A stretch of 43,067 bases of DNA from URHD0088 sp041488295. Its GTDB lineage: Bacteria; Pseudomonadota; Alphaproteobacteria; ATCC43930; CGMCC-115725. Of this stretch, positions 1-6,918 are shown piece after piece (the stretch's first letter is position 1; every line of letters starts with the position of its first letter). Under the pieces are notes generated by a model. It did not search any database and had not been told where the DNA came from. It saw only the letters and a list, made by a program, of their open reading frames with translations. The position numbers were made by a program, and so were the translations under genes. Location: the NCBI GenBank assembly GCA_041488295.1, contig JBGPOZ010000010.1, positions 1 through 43,067 of the forward strand, given 5' to 3'.

Positions 1-831
1 CTCATCGCCGCGGTCGGGCACGAGACCGACACGACGCTCATCGACTTCGCCGCCGACCGCCGCGCGCCGACGCCGACCGCGGCCGCCGAGATGGCGGTCC
101 CGGTGCGCCTCGAGCTCATCGCCGAGACGGCCGCCAAGGGCGGGCGCCTCAAGGGCGGCCTCGCGCGGCTGTTCGCCGACCGCCGCATCCGCCTCGAAGG
201 GCTGGCGCGCGGTCTTCCCGATCCGCAGGCGTTGCTCGGCACCAAGACGCAGCAGCTCGACGATCGCGCCGAGCGGCTCGATTTCGCGCTGCGCTCGCGG
301 CTGCGCGGATGGCACGGCGAGGTCGCGACCTACGCCGCCCGACTGCGCCATCCGCAGCAGCAGATCGGCGAGACGAAGCGCGCGCTCACGACCGCGACCG
401 ATCGCTTGCGCCGTGCGCTCGGTCATTTCGTCGCACTGGAGCGGCGCCGCGTCGACGGTCTCGCCGAACGGCTCCGTCCCGCTATGCTGGCGCTCGAGAT
501 CGAGCGCAGCCGGCAGCGCTTCGCCGATTACCCGCGGCGCCTCCATGGCGCGATGCAGCACCATATGGATCGGCACCGGGAGCAGCTCGACAGCCTCGGC
601 GGTCGGCTCGACAGCCATGCGCTCTCGCACGAGAACGTGCTCGAGCGCGGCTACGCTCTCGTGCGCGACACGGCGCATCGCGCCGTCACAAGCGCCGCGG
701 ATATCGTGTCCGGCGCGGCGCTGACGATCGAGTTCCACGACGGCGAGGTCGTCGCGACCGCCGGCACGAAGCGGCGCCGGGACGGGCGTCGGCCCTCCGG
801 GATCGTGCCGAAGCAGGGGACGCTGCTGTGA
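1..831 (+). CDS. xseA: Exodeoxyribonuclease VII large subunit, 3' part
   Basis: The reading frame is open from the first base, so the gene enters from outside the window and its N-terminal OB-fold DNA-binding domain is missing. The visible 276 residues begin with the family hallmark AVGHETDTTLIDF followed by RAPTPTAAAE, the conserved block of the catalytic domain. A long charged region rich in Arg, Leu and Gln follows, as expected for the coiled-coil arm of XseA, and then the usual C-terminal block LERGYALV. Exonuclease VII (XseA with XseB) degrades single-stranded DNA to oligonucleotides in the cytoplasm. The stop codon overlaps the start of the downstream M23 peptidase gene in TGATG, which indicates translational coupling. 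xseB is not visible. Identity is near certain; only the 5' end is missing. Confidence 0.93.
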   Translation, partial: LIAAVGHETDTTLIDFAADRRAPTPTAAAEMAVPVRLELIAETAAKGGRLKGGLARLFADRRIRLEGLARGLPDPQALLGTKTQQLDDRAERLDFALRSRLRGWHGEVATYAARLRHPQQQIGETKRALTTATDRLRRALGHFVALERRRVDGLAERLRPAMLALEIERSRQRFADYPRRLHGAMQHHMDRHREQLDSLGGRLDSHALSHENVLERGYALVRDTAHRAVTSAADIVSGAALTIEFHDGEVVATAGTKRRRDGRRPSGIVPKQGTLL

Positions 832-1688
832 TGTCCTCCGAAGCGAGTGTCGAACGGGCCGGTCGCCGGTTCGCATGGCGATTTGCGCTCATCGCGCTGA
901 TGTTCGCCGCCACCTCCGCCCGAGCCGACACGCTCGAGCTCGCCGGCGCCTTCGAGCAGGGCGGCCTCGTCCATGGCGCTACCGTTCCCGGCGTCAAGAT
1001 CAGCCTCGACGACCGCGAGGTGCCGGTGGCGCCCGATGGTCGCTTCGTCATCGGCTTCGGCCGCGATGCGCCGACCGAGGCGCGGCTCGTCCTGCACCGG
1101 CCCGACGGTACGATCGAGGAGCGGCGTCTCGCCATCGCCAGGCGCGACTATGACATCCAGCGCATCGACGGTCTGCCGCAGGAAACCGTGACGCCCGATC
1201 CGCAGCTCCTCCAGCGCATCAAGAGCGAAGCTGAGAGGATCAGCGCCCTCCGCGCCGTCCCTGGCTCCGATCCGGACTTCGCATTGCCGCTCGTCTGGCC
1301 GGCGCTCGGGCCGATCAGCGGCGTCTATGGCAGCCAGCGCATCCTGAACGGCGAGCCGCGCGCGCCGCATATGGGCGTCGATGTCGCGGCGCCGCCCGGG
1401 ACGCCGGTCGCCGCCGCCGCAGGCGGGGTGGTGCGCCTTGCCGATGATTTCTTTCTCACCGGCAACACCATCCTCATCGACCATGGCTACGGGCTCACCA
1501 CGAGCTACGCGCATCTCTCTCGCATCGACGTGGCGGTCGGCCAGCATGTGAGGCAGGGCGAGCGGATCGGCGCAATCGGCGCGACCGGCCGCGTTACGGG
1601 ACCGCATCTTCATTGGGGGCTCGAATGGCTCGGCGTTCGCCTCGACCCGCAACTCGCGGTCGGACCGATGCCGACGCAGACGCAATAG
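831..1688 (+). CDS. M23 family metallopeptidase (LytM/peptidoglycan endopeptidase type), exported
   Basis: The product has 285 residues. The start is set by the TGATG overlap with xseA; a longer in-frame opening upstream would run inside xseA. Residues 12-32 (RFAWRFALIALMFAATSARA) form a signal peptide with an AxA cleavage site. A beta-rich N-terminal domain follows. The C-terminal LytM domain carries HMGVD (H180, D184) and HLHWG (H259, H261), the Zn ligands and catalytic His of the M23 family, so it should be active rather than an EnvC/NlpD-like degenerate form. The expected role is cleavage of peptidoglycan cross-bridges in the periplasm. The xseA-M23 adjacency has no obvious functional link. 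Family assignment is firm; the specific substrate is unknown. Confidence 0.9.
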   Translation: MSSEASVERAGRRFAWRFALIALMFAATSARADTLELAGAFEQGGLVHGATVPGVKISLDDREVPVAPDGRFVIGFGRDAPTEARLVLHRPDGTIEERRLAIARRDYDIQRIDGLPQETVTPDPQLLQRIKSEAERISALRAVPGSDPDFALPLVWPALGPISGVYGSQRILNGEPRAPHMGVDVAAPPGTPVAAAAGGVVRLADDFFLTGNTILIDHGYGLTTSYAHLSRIDVAVGQHVRQGERIGAIGATGRVTGPHLHWGLEWLGVRLDPQLAVGPMPTQTQ

Positions 1689-1708
1689 AAGAAGGGGAGA
1701 GAAACGAC

Positions 1709-2266
1709 ATGTTCGACCGCGACCAGTTCATCGCCGATTGCAAAGCAGCGTTGGCCGAGGATAGCAGCCACAAGGCGGTGCGCGAGGTGGTGGCCCGCGC
1801 CGTCGCGGATCCCGCCGCGGTGCTCGCGGGACTCGGCGAGCCGAAGCGCGCCACGGTCGAGCGCATCCATCACTCGGGCGACCTCACCATCCTCAACGTC
1901 ATCTGGGCGCCGTGGATGACGATCATGCCGCACAATCATCGCATGTGGGCGGTGATCGGCGTCTATACCGGACGCGAGGACAACATCTTCTGGCGGCGCC
2001 GGGCCGATGACGGCCGCCACGTCGAGGCAGCAGGAGCGCGCGCTCTCGGCGTGCGCGACACCGAGGCGCTCGGCCGCGACATCATCCACTCGGTGAACAA
2101 CCCGATCCCGCGCCTCACCGGCGCCATTCACGTCTATGGCGGCGATTTCTTCGCCGCCACGCGCAGCGAATGGGACCCGGAAACGCTGGTCGAGCAGCGC
2201 TACGACGTCGAGAAGAACATGCGTCTCTTCGAGGACGCAAACCACCGTCTCGGCATCGGGCGCTAG
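1709..2266 (+). CDS. Cupin-fold (cysteine dioxygenase-like) metal-dependent protein
   Basis: The product has 185 residues. The ATG at 1709 is preceded by a purine-rich GAAGGGGAGAGAAA, a strong ribosome binding site, 20 nt after the M23 stop. A single double-stranded beta-helix domain is visible: MPHNHRMW (H75, H77) matches the first cupin metal-binding motif, and GAIHVYGGDFF supplies a late His (H141). This fits the predicted metal-dependent enzymes related to cysteine dioxygenase. The W-x-P-x-x-x-x-P-H-N-H spacing is typical of that group. The substrate cannot be read from the sequence. It is probably cotranscribed with the M23 gene. Alternatives are a thiol dioxygenase of unknown substrate or a non-enzymatic cupin. 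Confidence 0.75.
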   Translation: MFDRDQFIADCKAALAEDSSHKAVREVVARAVADPAAVLAGLGEPKRATVERIHHSGDLTILNVIWAPWMTIMPHNHRMWAVIGVYTGREDNIFWRRRADDGRHVEAAGARALGVRDTEALGRDIIHSVNNPIPRLTGAIHVYGGDFFAATRSEWDPETLVEQRYDVEKNMRLFEDANHRLGIGR

Positions 2267-2336
2267 GCGCTATAGCCCCAAGATCGACAGCCTCCTGCGC
2301 ACACCCAACGAGCGCAAACGGCATGAGTCAGCCTTG

Positions 2337-2372
2337 TTGCACAACTCACCTATCTTGGTTATGTTGTGCACC
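2337..2372 (+). promoter_or_regulatory. Promoter and inverted-repeat operator of the RHH gene
   Basis: TTGCAC (2337-2342) and TATGTT (2360-2365) form a -35/-10 pair with a 17-nt spacer. An inverted repeat TGCACAAC (2338-2345) / GTTGTGCA (2363-2370) sits exactly on the two promoter boxes, so a bound dimer pair would block RNA polymerase. The -10 box ends 7 nt before the ATG at 2373, and no Shine-Dalgarno sequence is present. This suggests a leaderless transcript. Autoregulation by the encoded ribbon-helix-helix protein is inferred. Confidence 0.5.
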
Positions 2373-2540
2373 ATGAGCGAGCCGAAGGATCTGCGCGTTC
2401 CCATCATGATGTCGCGGGCGGAGGTCGCGGCGATCGATCGGTGGCGCCGCGAGCAAACCGATCTGCCGAGTCGCTCCGAGGCGATCAGGCGACTCACGGA
2501 AACGGGGTTGAGAGCGACATCGGGCAAGAACAAGAGATGA
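2373..2540 (+). CDS. Small ribbon-helix-helix (CopG/Arc-type) DNA-binding protein
   Basis: The product is only 55 residues. It begins MSEPKDLRVPIMMSRAEVAA, where the beta strand is RVPIMMS, followed by helix AEVAAIDRWRREQ and the turn-helix LPSRSEAIRRLTETGL. This is the complete RHH fold: strand, helix, then S-R-S-E-A-I-R-R-L as the second helix. RHH proteins bind DNA as dimers through the beta strand and often repress their own promoter. An ATG 12 nt upstream (2361) is also in frame, but it lies inside the -10 region, so 2373 is preferred. No toxin gene follows directly; the next reading frame is a Cys-rich orphan at 2583. It could be a solitary antitoxin remnant or a local regulator. Confidence 0.7.
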   Translation: MSEPKDLRVPIMMSRAEVAAIDRWRREQTDLPSRSEAIRRLTETGLRATSGKNKR

Positions 2541-2582
2541 CCGACCGACCCGACACATCCGACGTCCTCGACTGAGCCCGCG

Positions 2583-2933
2583 ATGCGCTGCGCGAGCTGC
2601 GGAGAGACCTCTCACCCCGGCATGATCGAAGCCCGGCGCCGCTATCTGCGCTTTCTCGTGCCGTGCCCGGAATGCGGCGGCTGCGCCATCACGAGCCCGT
2701 GCGACGGCGCGGTGGGTGGCGGCGGCGATATCGGCAACAGCGGCGTCGGCGACACTTTCGATCATCGGCGGCATCTCGACATCCTGCGGGAAATGCGCGA
2801 TTTGTTCGATGCGCGGATCAGACTGGTGGCGGATCAGGGCGACCGCGAGGTCTGCATCCAATGCATCGACGCCCTCGCCTATGCGACGCGAATCGTCGGA
2901 CGAGCGCTCGGTCTACGTCCCGATCTCAGGTGA
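2583..2933 (+). CDS. Small Cys-rich hypothetical protein with zinc-ribbon-like N-terminus
   Basis: The product has 116 residues. Two CxxC knuckles lie near the N-terminus, RCASCG (residues 2-7) and PCPECGGC, followed by a further Cys in SPCDGAVGG; the set could bind Zn. A Gly-rich linker and a helical segment (HRRHLDILREMRDLFDARIRL) follow, and two more Cys appear in EVCIQC. I do not recognise a named family. The start could also be the ATG at 2622 (MIEARRRYLRF), which would drop the first CxxC. It lies 42 nt after the RHH gene on the same strand and ends 29 nt before a convergent gene. It is plausibly a partner of the RHH regulator, but this is context only. Confidence 0.5.
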   Translation: MRCASCGETSHPGMIEARRRYLRFLVPCPECGGCAITSPCDGAVGGGGDIGNSGVGDTFDHRRHLDILREMRDLFDARIRLVADQGDREVCIQCIDALAYATRIVGRALGLRPDLR

Positions 2934-2962
2934 ACCGCGGGCACGTTCTGCGCGCTGTACGG

Positions 2963-3883
2963 TCAATCCGGCCACCGGCGGTGCAGCCAAAGCCACATCT
3001 CCGGCCGTGCGCGCACCCACGCCTCGATCTCAGAGTTGATCGCGGTCATGATCGCCAAGGTGTCGGCATGACGGTCGCCGCTGCGGGGGATTTCGACCGG
3101 CGGCGACAGCACGATGCGGAAGCGGGCGCCGCCGAGGCGCTCGACGCGTGCCGGCATGATTGCGCAATCGAAGCGCAAGGCGAGCTGCGCCACGGCCGGC
3201 GCCGTCATCGCCGGACGTCCGAAGAACGGCACCGCGATGCCGTCATTCATCTTCTGGTCGACGAGCATGGCGAGATGGCGACCCTCGCGCAATGCGGCGA
3301 TCGAGCGGCGCGCCGCGATGGTCCCTTTGGGAATGAGCTCGCTGCCGATCGTGCCGCGGTAGCGATGGATCAATCGGTCGACCCAGGGATTGTTGGCGGC
3401 GCGATACACTTCGGCGACGGCAAGGCCGCGCTGCGTCGCCGCCATCGTCGCGATCTCCCAATTGCCGAAATGCGCCGAAACGAAGATCATCGGCTTTCCG
3501 GCTGCGATCAGCGGCGTGATGTACTCTTCGCCGACGAATTCGACGCGGCCGCCGGGTTCATAGATTTGGATCGACCCGAGATGCGGATACTCGGCGATGA
3601 CGCGGCCGAGATTGTCCCACATGCCGCGCATGATCCGCCGCGTCTCGCTCTCGTCGAGATGGGGAAGCGCAACGCGCAAATTGGCCTCGGCGCGTTTGCT
3701 GACGCCGAGCCGCGGCCCGATCGTCCGCGCGAGCCAGCCGCCGACGCTCGAGGCGGCGTCGAGCGGCAGCAGGCGGAAGAGGCCGAAGAGGACGGCGGCG
3801 CCGATGCCTTCGAGCCGATGCGCCAGCGCGAGGCCGAACAGTGGGCGGCGGTGCTTCATCTTGGCGGTGCCGGTCTCAGCCAT
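2963..3883 (-). CDS. Lipid A biosynthesis acyltransferase (LpxL/HtrB family)
   Basis: The product has 306 residues and belongs to the LpxL/LpxM late acyltransferases, which add a secondary acyl chain to Kdo2-lipid IVA at the inner membrane. The catalytic HX4E motif is visible as HFGNWE (H138, E143), with a hydrophobic N-terminal segment (AAVLFGLFRLLPL, about 29-41) that anchors the protein. Later conserved blocks include DQKMNDGIAVPFFG and a terminal WLWLHRRW. The start ATG at 3883 overlaps the lpxK stop by 8 nt. A longer frame to 3922 lies inside lpxK and is less likely. It is the last gene of the lipid A operon. Which hydroxyl it acylates, and with which chain, cannot be told. Confidence 0.88.
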   Translation of the reverse strand: MAETGTAKMKHRRPLFGLALAHRLEGIGAAVLFGLFRLLPLDAASSVGGWLARTIGPRLGVSKRAEANLRVALPHLDESETRRIMRGMWDNLGRVIAEYPHLGSIQIYEPGGRVEFVGEEYITPLIAAGKPMIFVSAHFGNWEIATMAATQRGLAVAEVYRAANNPWVDRLIHRYRGTIGSELIPKGTIAARRSIAALREGRHLAMLVDQKMNDGIAVPFFGRPAMTAPAVAQLALRFDCAIMPARVERLGGARFRIVLSPPVEIPRSGDRHADTLAIMTAINSEIEAWVRARPEMWLWLHRRWPD

Positions 3884-4859
3884 GCGGCGTCGGCGATAGC
3901 AAATGAGCTGCCAGAAGCTCAATGAGCGGCGCCGTCTGCGCCCAATCGAGCGTGACCTCGACGGCGCGGATCTCGGGACGAAACGCCTGCGGAAGCCGCA
4001 CCCAATCCTTTGCCGTCGTCACCGGCAGCGCGCCGGCCGCGTTCGCGAGTGCGAGAATCCGACGCAGCTCGGCTTCGCGATAAGGGTGGTGGTCGGGGAA
4101 ATCCTGCGCGCCGACGATGCGAGCGCCGAGTTCCGTCAAGGTTGCGCGGAACTTTGCCGGCCGCCCGATGCCGGCAAAGGCGAAGACCGGACGACCGACG
4201 AGATCCTCGGCTCCCTGTGCGACGAGGCGTGCCCGAAGAATCGGCACGAACCCGTTCAGACGGGCCGCAGCGCCGCTCGTATCGGCGCCGATGAGGATCG
4301 CGGCCTGGGCGCGGGCGAGGCCGCTGGATATGCTCTCGCGCAACGGCCCCGCCGGGATGAGCCGACCATTGCCGAAGCCGTAGCCACCATCGACGACGAT
4401 GAACGAAAGATCCTTGGCGAGGCTGGGGTTTTGGAAGCCGTCGTCCAGGACGAGAAGCTCGGCGCCGGCGGCGATGGCGTGGCGCGCGCCGGCGGCGCGG
4501 TCGCGCGCGACCCAGGTCGGCGCCGCGCGCGCCAGCAGCAGGGCTTCATCGCCGACATCGGCGGCATCGTGCCGCGAGGGGTCGACCCGAAGGGGACCGT
4601 GGAGTGCGCCGCCATAGCCGCTCGAGAGGATATGCGGAAGGCGGCCTTGGCCGGTCAGGAGGTCGGCGAGGCTGATGACGACCGGCGTCTTGCCGGCACC
4701 GCCAGCGACGAGGTTGCCGACGCAGACGACCGGCACCGCTGCCCGCCAGGCCGGAATGAGAAGACGACGCGCGATACCGGCGAGGGCGTGCGCCGCGGCA
4801 AGGGGTTGAAGGAGCCCTGAAAGGATGCCGCGCCGTTCCCAGAACTCAGGCGCACGCAC
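3876..4859 (-). CDS. lpxK: Tetraacyldisaccharide 4'-kinase
   Basis: The product has 327 residues and phosphorylates the 4' position of the lipid A disaccharide precursor. The P-loop GNLVAGGAGKTP (49-60), the GDE triad (103-105) and DDGFQ (139-143) are the diagnostic LpxK motifs. The most likely start is the GTG at 4859 (protein begins RAPEFWERRG, the usual LpxK N-terminus), overlapping the 3' end of the kdtA fusion by 14 nt. The frame stays open further upstream to 4973, but that part lies inside kdtA and does not look like LpxK. It is translationally coupled with both neighbours. Identity is certain; start confidence is moderate because it is GTG. Confidence 0.93.
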   Translation of the reverse strand: MRAPEFWERRGILSGLLQPLAAAHALAGIARRLLIPAWRAAVPVVCVGNLVAGGAGKTPVVISLADLLTGQGRLPHILSSGYGGALHGPLRVDPSRHDAADVGDEALLLARAAPTWVARDRAAGARHAIAAGAELLVLDDGFQNPSLAKDLSFIVVDGGYGFGNGRLIPAGPLRESISSGLARAQAAILIGADTSGAAARLNGFVPILRARLVAQGAEDLVGRPVFAFAGIGRPAKFRATLTELGARIVGAQDFPDHHPYREAELRRILALANAAGALPVTTAKDWVRLPQAFRPEIRAVEVTLDWAQTAPLIELLAAHLLSPTPHG

Positions 4860-6915
4860 GATCGTCGTCCGGTCGAGCCGCGCGGGGGGCGTGCATGTCG
4901 AGCCAGGGGTCAAGGCGCGACAGAACCGCGTCGAGGACGCCGCTTTCGCGCTTGGCCACGGCAAGCGCCGCATCGCCGACGCGCCGGCGCTCGCCGGGAT
5001 CGGCGAGAATGCGGTCGATAGCGGCGCCGAGCGCGTTGGCGTCGGTCACGGCAATGGCACCGCCGCTCTCGTCGAGCGCGCGCGCTACCTCCGCGCAATT
5101 GCTCATATCGGGGCCGTGCAGGATGGCGCAGCCGAGGATCGCGGGCTCGAACGGGCTGTGGCCGCCGACCGGCGTCAGCGAGCCGCCGACGAACACCGCT
5201 TCGGCGAGGCGGTAGAAGAGCCCCATCTCGCCGAGCGTATCGCCGAGATAGATCTCGGTCGAAGGTGTGATCGCCTCGCCGCGCGAGCGCCTGGCGACAG
5301 AGATGCCGAGACGGCGCAAGGTGGCGGCGATCGCGTCGCCGCGCGCCGGGTGGCGCGGCACGATGATTGTGAGAAGGCCCCGATGCTTGGCCCGCAGCCG
5401 GACGTGAACGGCGATCGCCGAATCCTCCTCGCCCGGATGCGTGTTGGCGGCGAGCCAGAGCGGGCGCTCGGCGACGGCGGCGCGCAGTCGCTCGAGCTCT
5501 GCCGCGTCGACCGGAAGAGGGGCTGCTGCCGATTTCAGATCGCCGACGGTCTCGGCGGCAACGGCGCCGAGCGCGCGCAGCCGTTCGAGCTGCATTTCGT
5601 CTTGGGCGAGGCACAGCGCAAAGCGATCGAGCAACGGCGCGATGAGGCCGCGTCGGCGGTGCCAGCGCTCGAACGAGCGCCGCGACATGCGGGCATTGAG
5701 GAGAACCGTCGGAATGCCGCGCTCCTGCGCCGCGGAAATGAGGTTGGGCCAGAGTTCCGATTCGACCCAAATGGCTAGATCGGGCTGCCAATGGTCGAGA
5801 AAGCGGCGGACATAGCTCGGCCGGTCGACCGGCACGAATTGATGGAGCGCGCGCCCGGCCGGCAGCCGAGTTTCAAGGAGGCGGGCCGAGGTCAAGGTTC
5901 CGGTGGTGACGAGGATATTGAGCGAAGGCCGCTCCCGGGTCAGCCGGTCGATGAGGGCGAGGAGCGAGGCCGCCTCGCCGACGCTGGCGGCATGCAGCCA
6001 GACGAGCGGTCCCCGCGGTCGTGCCATGCCGGCCCGGCCCAGTCGCTCGCCGAACCGCGCAGGGTCCTCCTTGCCGCGCAGGCGGCGCATCGCGAGATAG
6101 AGGAGGATCGCGGGGCCGAGCCAAGTCGCAGCGGTGCGATAGATCGCAAGCGAGAACGGGGCAGCGGCGTCGGACGATTTCTCTTTCCCTTCGGGGAGAG
6201 GATCACGGAGAGCGGGAGCGGCCTCCGCGGATTCCTCGTGATGTCCCATGCGGCGATCCGCCTCGCGCCCCAGCGCATTGAGGCGCCCCTCGACGAGGCG
6301 GCGGTGCGTTTCGAGCGCTGCCTCGTCGGCGTTGGCCGGCACCTCGATCGGCGCGCCCCAAATGTGAATGCCGCGGGTGAAGGGGAAGGCGAGGTGGAAG
6401 CGGTCCCACGTGCCGAGAACGCGTCGCGCCCGCGTCGCATAGGCGAGCGGTACGATCGGCACTTGCGCGAGGCGCGCCGTCGCGACGATGCCGAGGCTCG
6501 CTTCCATGGCCGGGCCGCGCGGCCCATCCGGCGTGATGCCGACGCAGTCGCCCTGCCGCAGCGCCTTCACCATGCGCCGCAGCGCCGTGCCGCCGCCGCG
6601 CGAGCTCGAGCCGTCAACCGAGGCGATGCCGAAATGGCCGACGGCGTCGGCGATGATGCGGCCGTCGCGATGGCTCGAGATGAGCATGTGGATCGGCACG
6701 TCGCGCTGCCAAGCCATCGGCATCATGAGCAGCCGGCCGTGCCAGAAGGCAAGGATGAAGGGGCGGCCGGCACGATGCAGGCGGCGCGGCGTCTCGGCGC
6801 CCTCGACCGTCCATCGGCTCGTCGCGAAGACGAGGCGGATATAGATCGAGATGAGCCAGCAGAGGATGCGGCGCAAAGTGTCCGAGCGCAGAATTCGCCG
6901 CCGCAACTGCGTCAT
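4846..6915 (-). CDS. waaA: Fusion protein: DUF374 lysophospholipid-acyltransferase domain + Kdo transferase (KdtA/WaaA)
   Basis: One uninterrupted frame of 689 residues joins two enzymes. Residues 1-220 are a DUF374 domain of the LPLAT superfamily: FWHGRLLMMPM (58-67), SSHRDGRIIAD (80-90) and TPDGPRGP (128-135). Residues about 255-685 are a full KdtA, the CMP-Kdo:lipid IVA transferase: HAASVGEA (308-315, with the catalytic Glu), WVESELWPNLI, NARMSRRSFERW, ANTHPGEED and GGSLTPVGGHSPFEPA. Between them is a polar linker (about 221-252) whose DNA matches an intergenic palindrome found elsewhere in the window. Usually the two are separate adjacent genes. From memory, some DUF374 members (LpxJ) add secondary acyl chains to lipid A, so the fusion would couple Kdo transfer and acylation. 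Start at 6915, 3 nt after the msbA stop. Confidence 0.88.
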   Translation of the reverse strand: MTQLRRRILRSDTLRRILCWLISIYIRLVFATSRWTVEGAETPRRLHRAGRPFILAFWHGRLLMMPMAWQRDVPIHMLISSHRDGRIIADAVGHFGIASVDGSSSRGGGTALRRMVKALRQGDCVGITPDGPRGPAMEASLGIVATARLAQVPIVPLAYATRARRVLGTWDRFHLAFPFTRGIHIWGAPIEVPANADEAALETHRRLVEGRLNALGREADRRMGHHEESAEAAPALRDPLPEGKEKSSDAAAPFSLAIYRTAATWLGPAILLYLAMRRLRGKEDPARFGERLGRAGMARPRGPLVWLHAASVGEAASLLALIDRLTRERPSLNILVTTGTLTSARLLETRLPAGRALHQFVPVDRPSYVRRFLDHWQPDLAIWVESELWPNLISAAQERGIPTVLLNARMSRRSFERWHRRRGLIAPLLDRFALCLAQDEMQLERLRALGAVAAETVGDLKSAAAPLPVDAAELERLRAAVAERPLWLAANTHPGEEDSAIAVHVRLRAKHRGLLTIIVPRHPARGDAIAATLRRLGISVARRSRGEAITPSTEIYLGDTLGEMGLFYRLAEAVFVGGSLTPVGGHSPFEPAILGCAILHGPDMSNCAEVARALDESGGAIAVTDANALGAAIDRILADPGERRRVGDAALAVAKRESGVLDAVLSRLDPWLDMHAPRAARPDDDRACA
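6181..6201. repeat. Palindromic repeat inside the fusion linker
   Basis: The plus strand reads CTCTTTCCC, then TTC, then GGGGAGAGG, an imperfect hairpin. It closely resembles the intergenic palindrome at 43024-43045 (CCCTCTCCCC-TC-GGGGAGAGGG). Here it is translated on the minus strand as DPLPEGKE between the DUF374 and KdtA domains. This suggests a former intergenic repeat that became coding. Confidence 0.5.
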
Positions 6916-6918
6916 GAT

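Noticed and set aside
2537..2575. 12-codon frame overlapping the RHH stop in ATGA
   Set aside because: Too short and without an RBS of its own; could be a leader peptide but nothing supports it.
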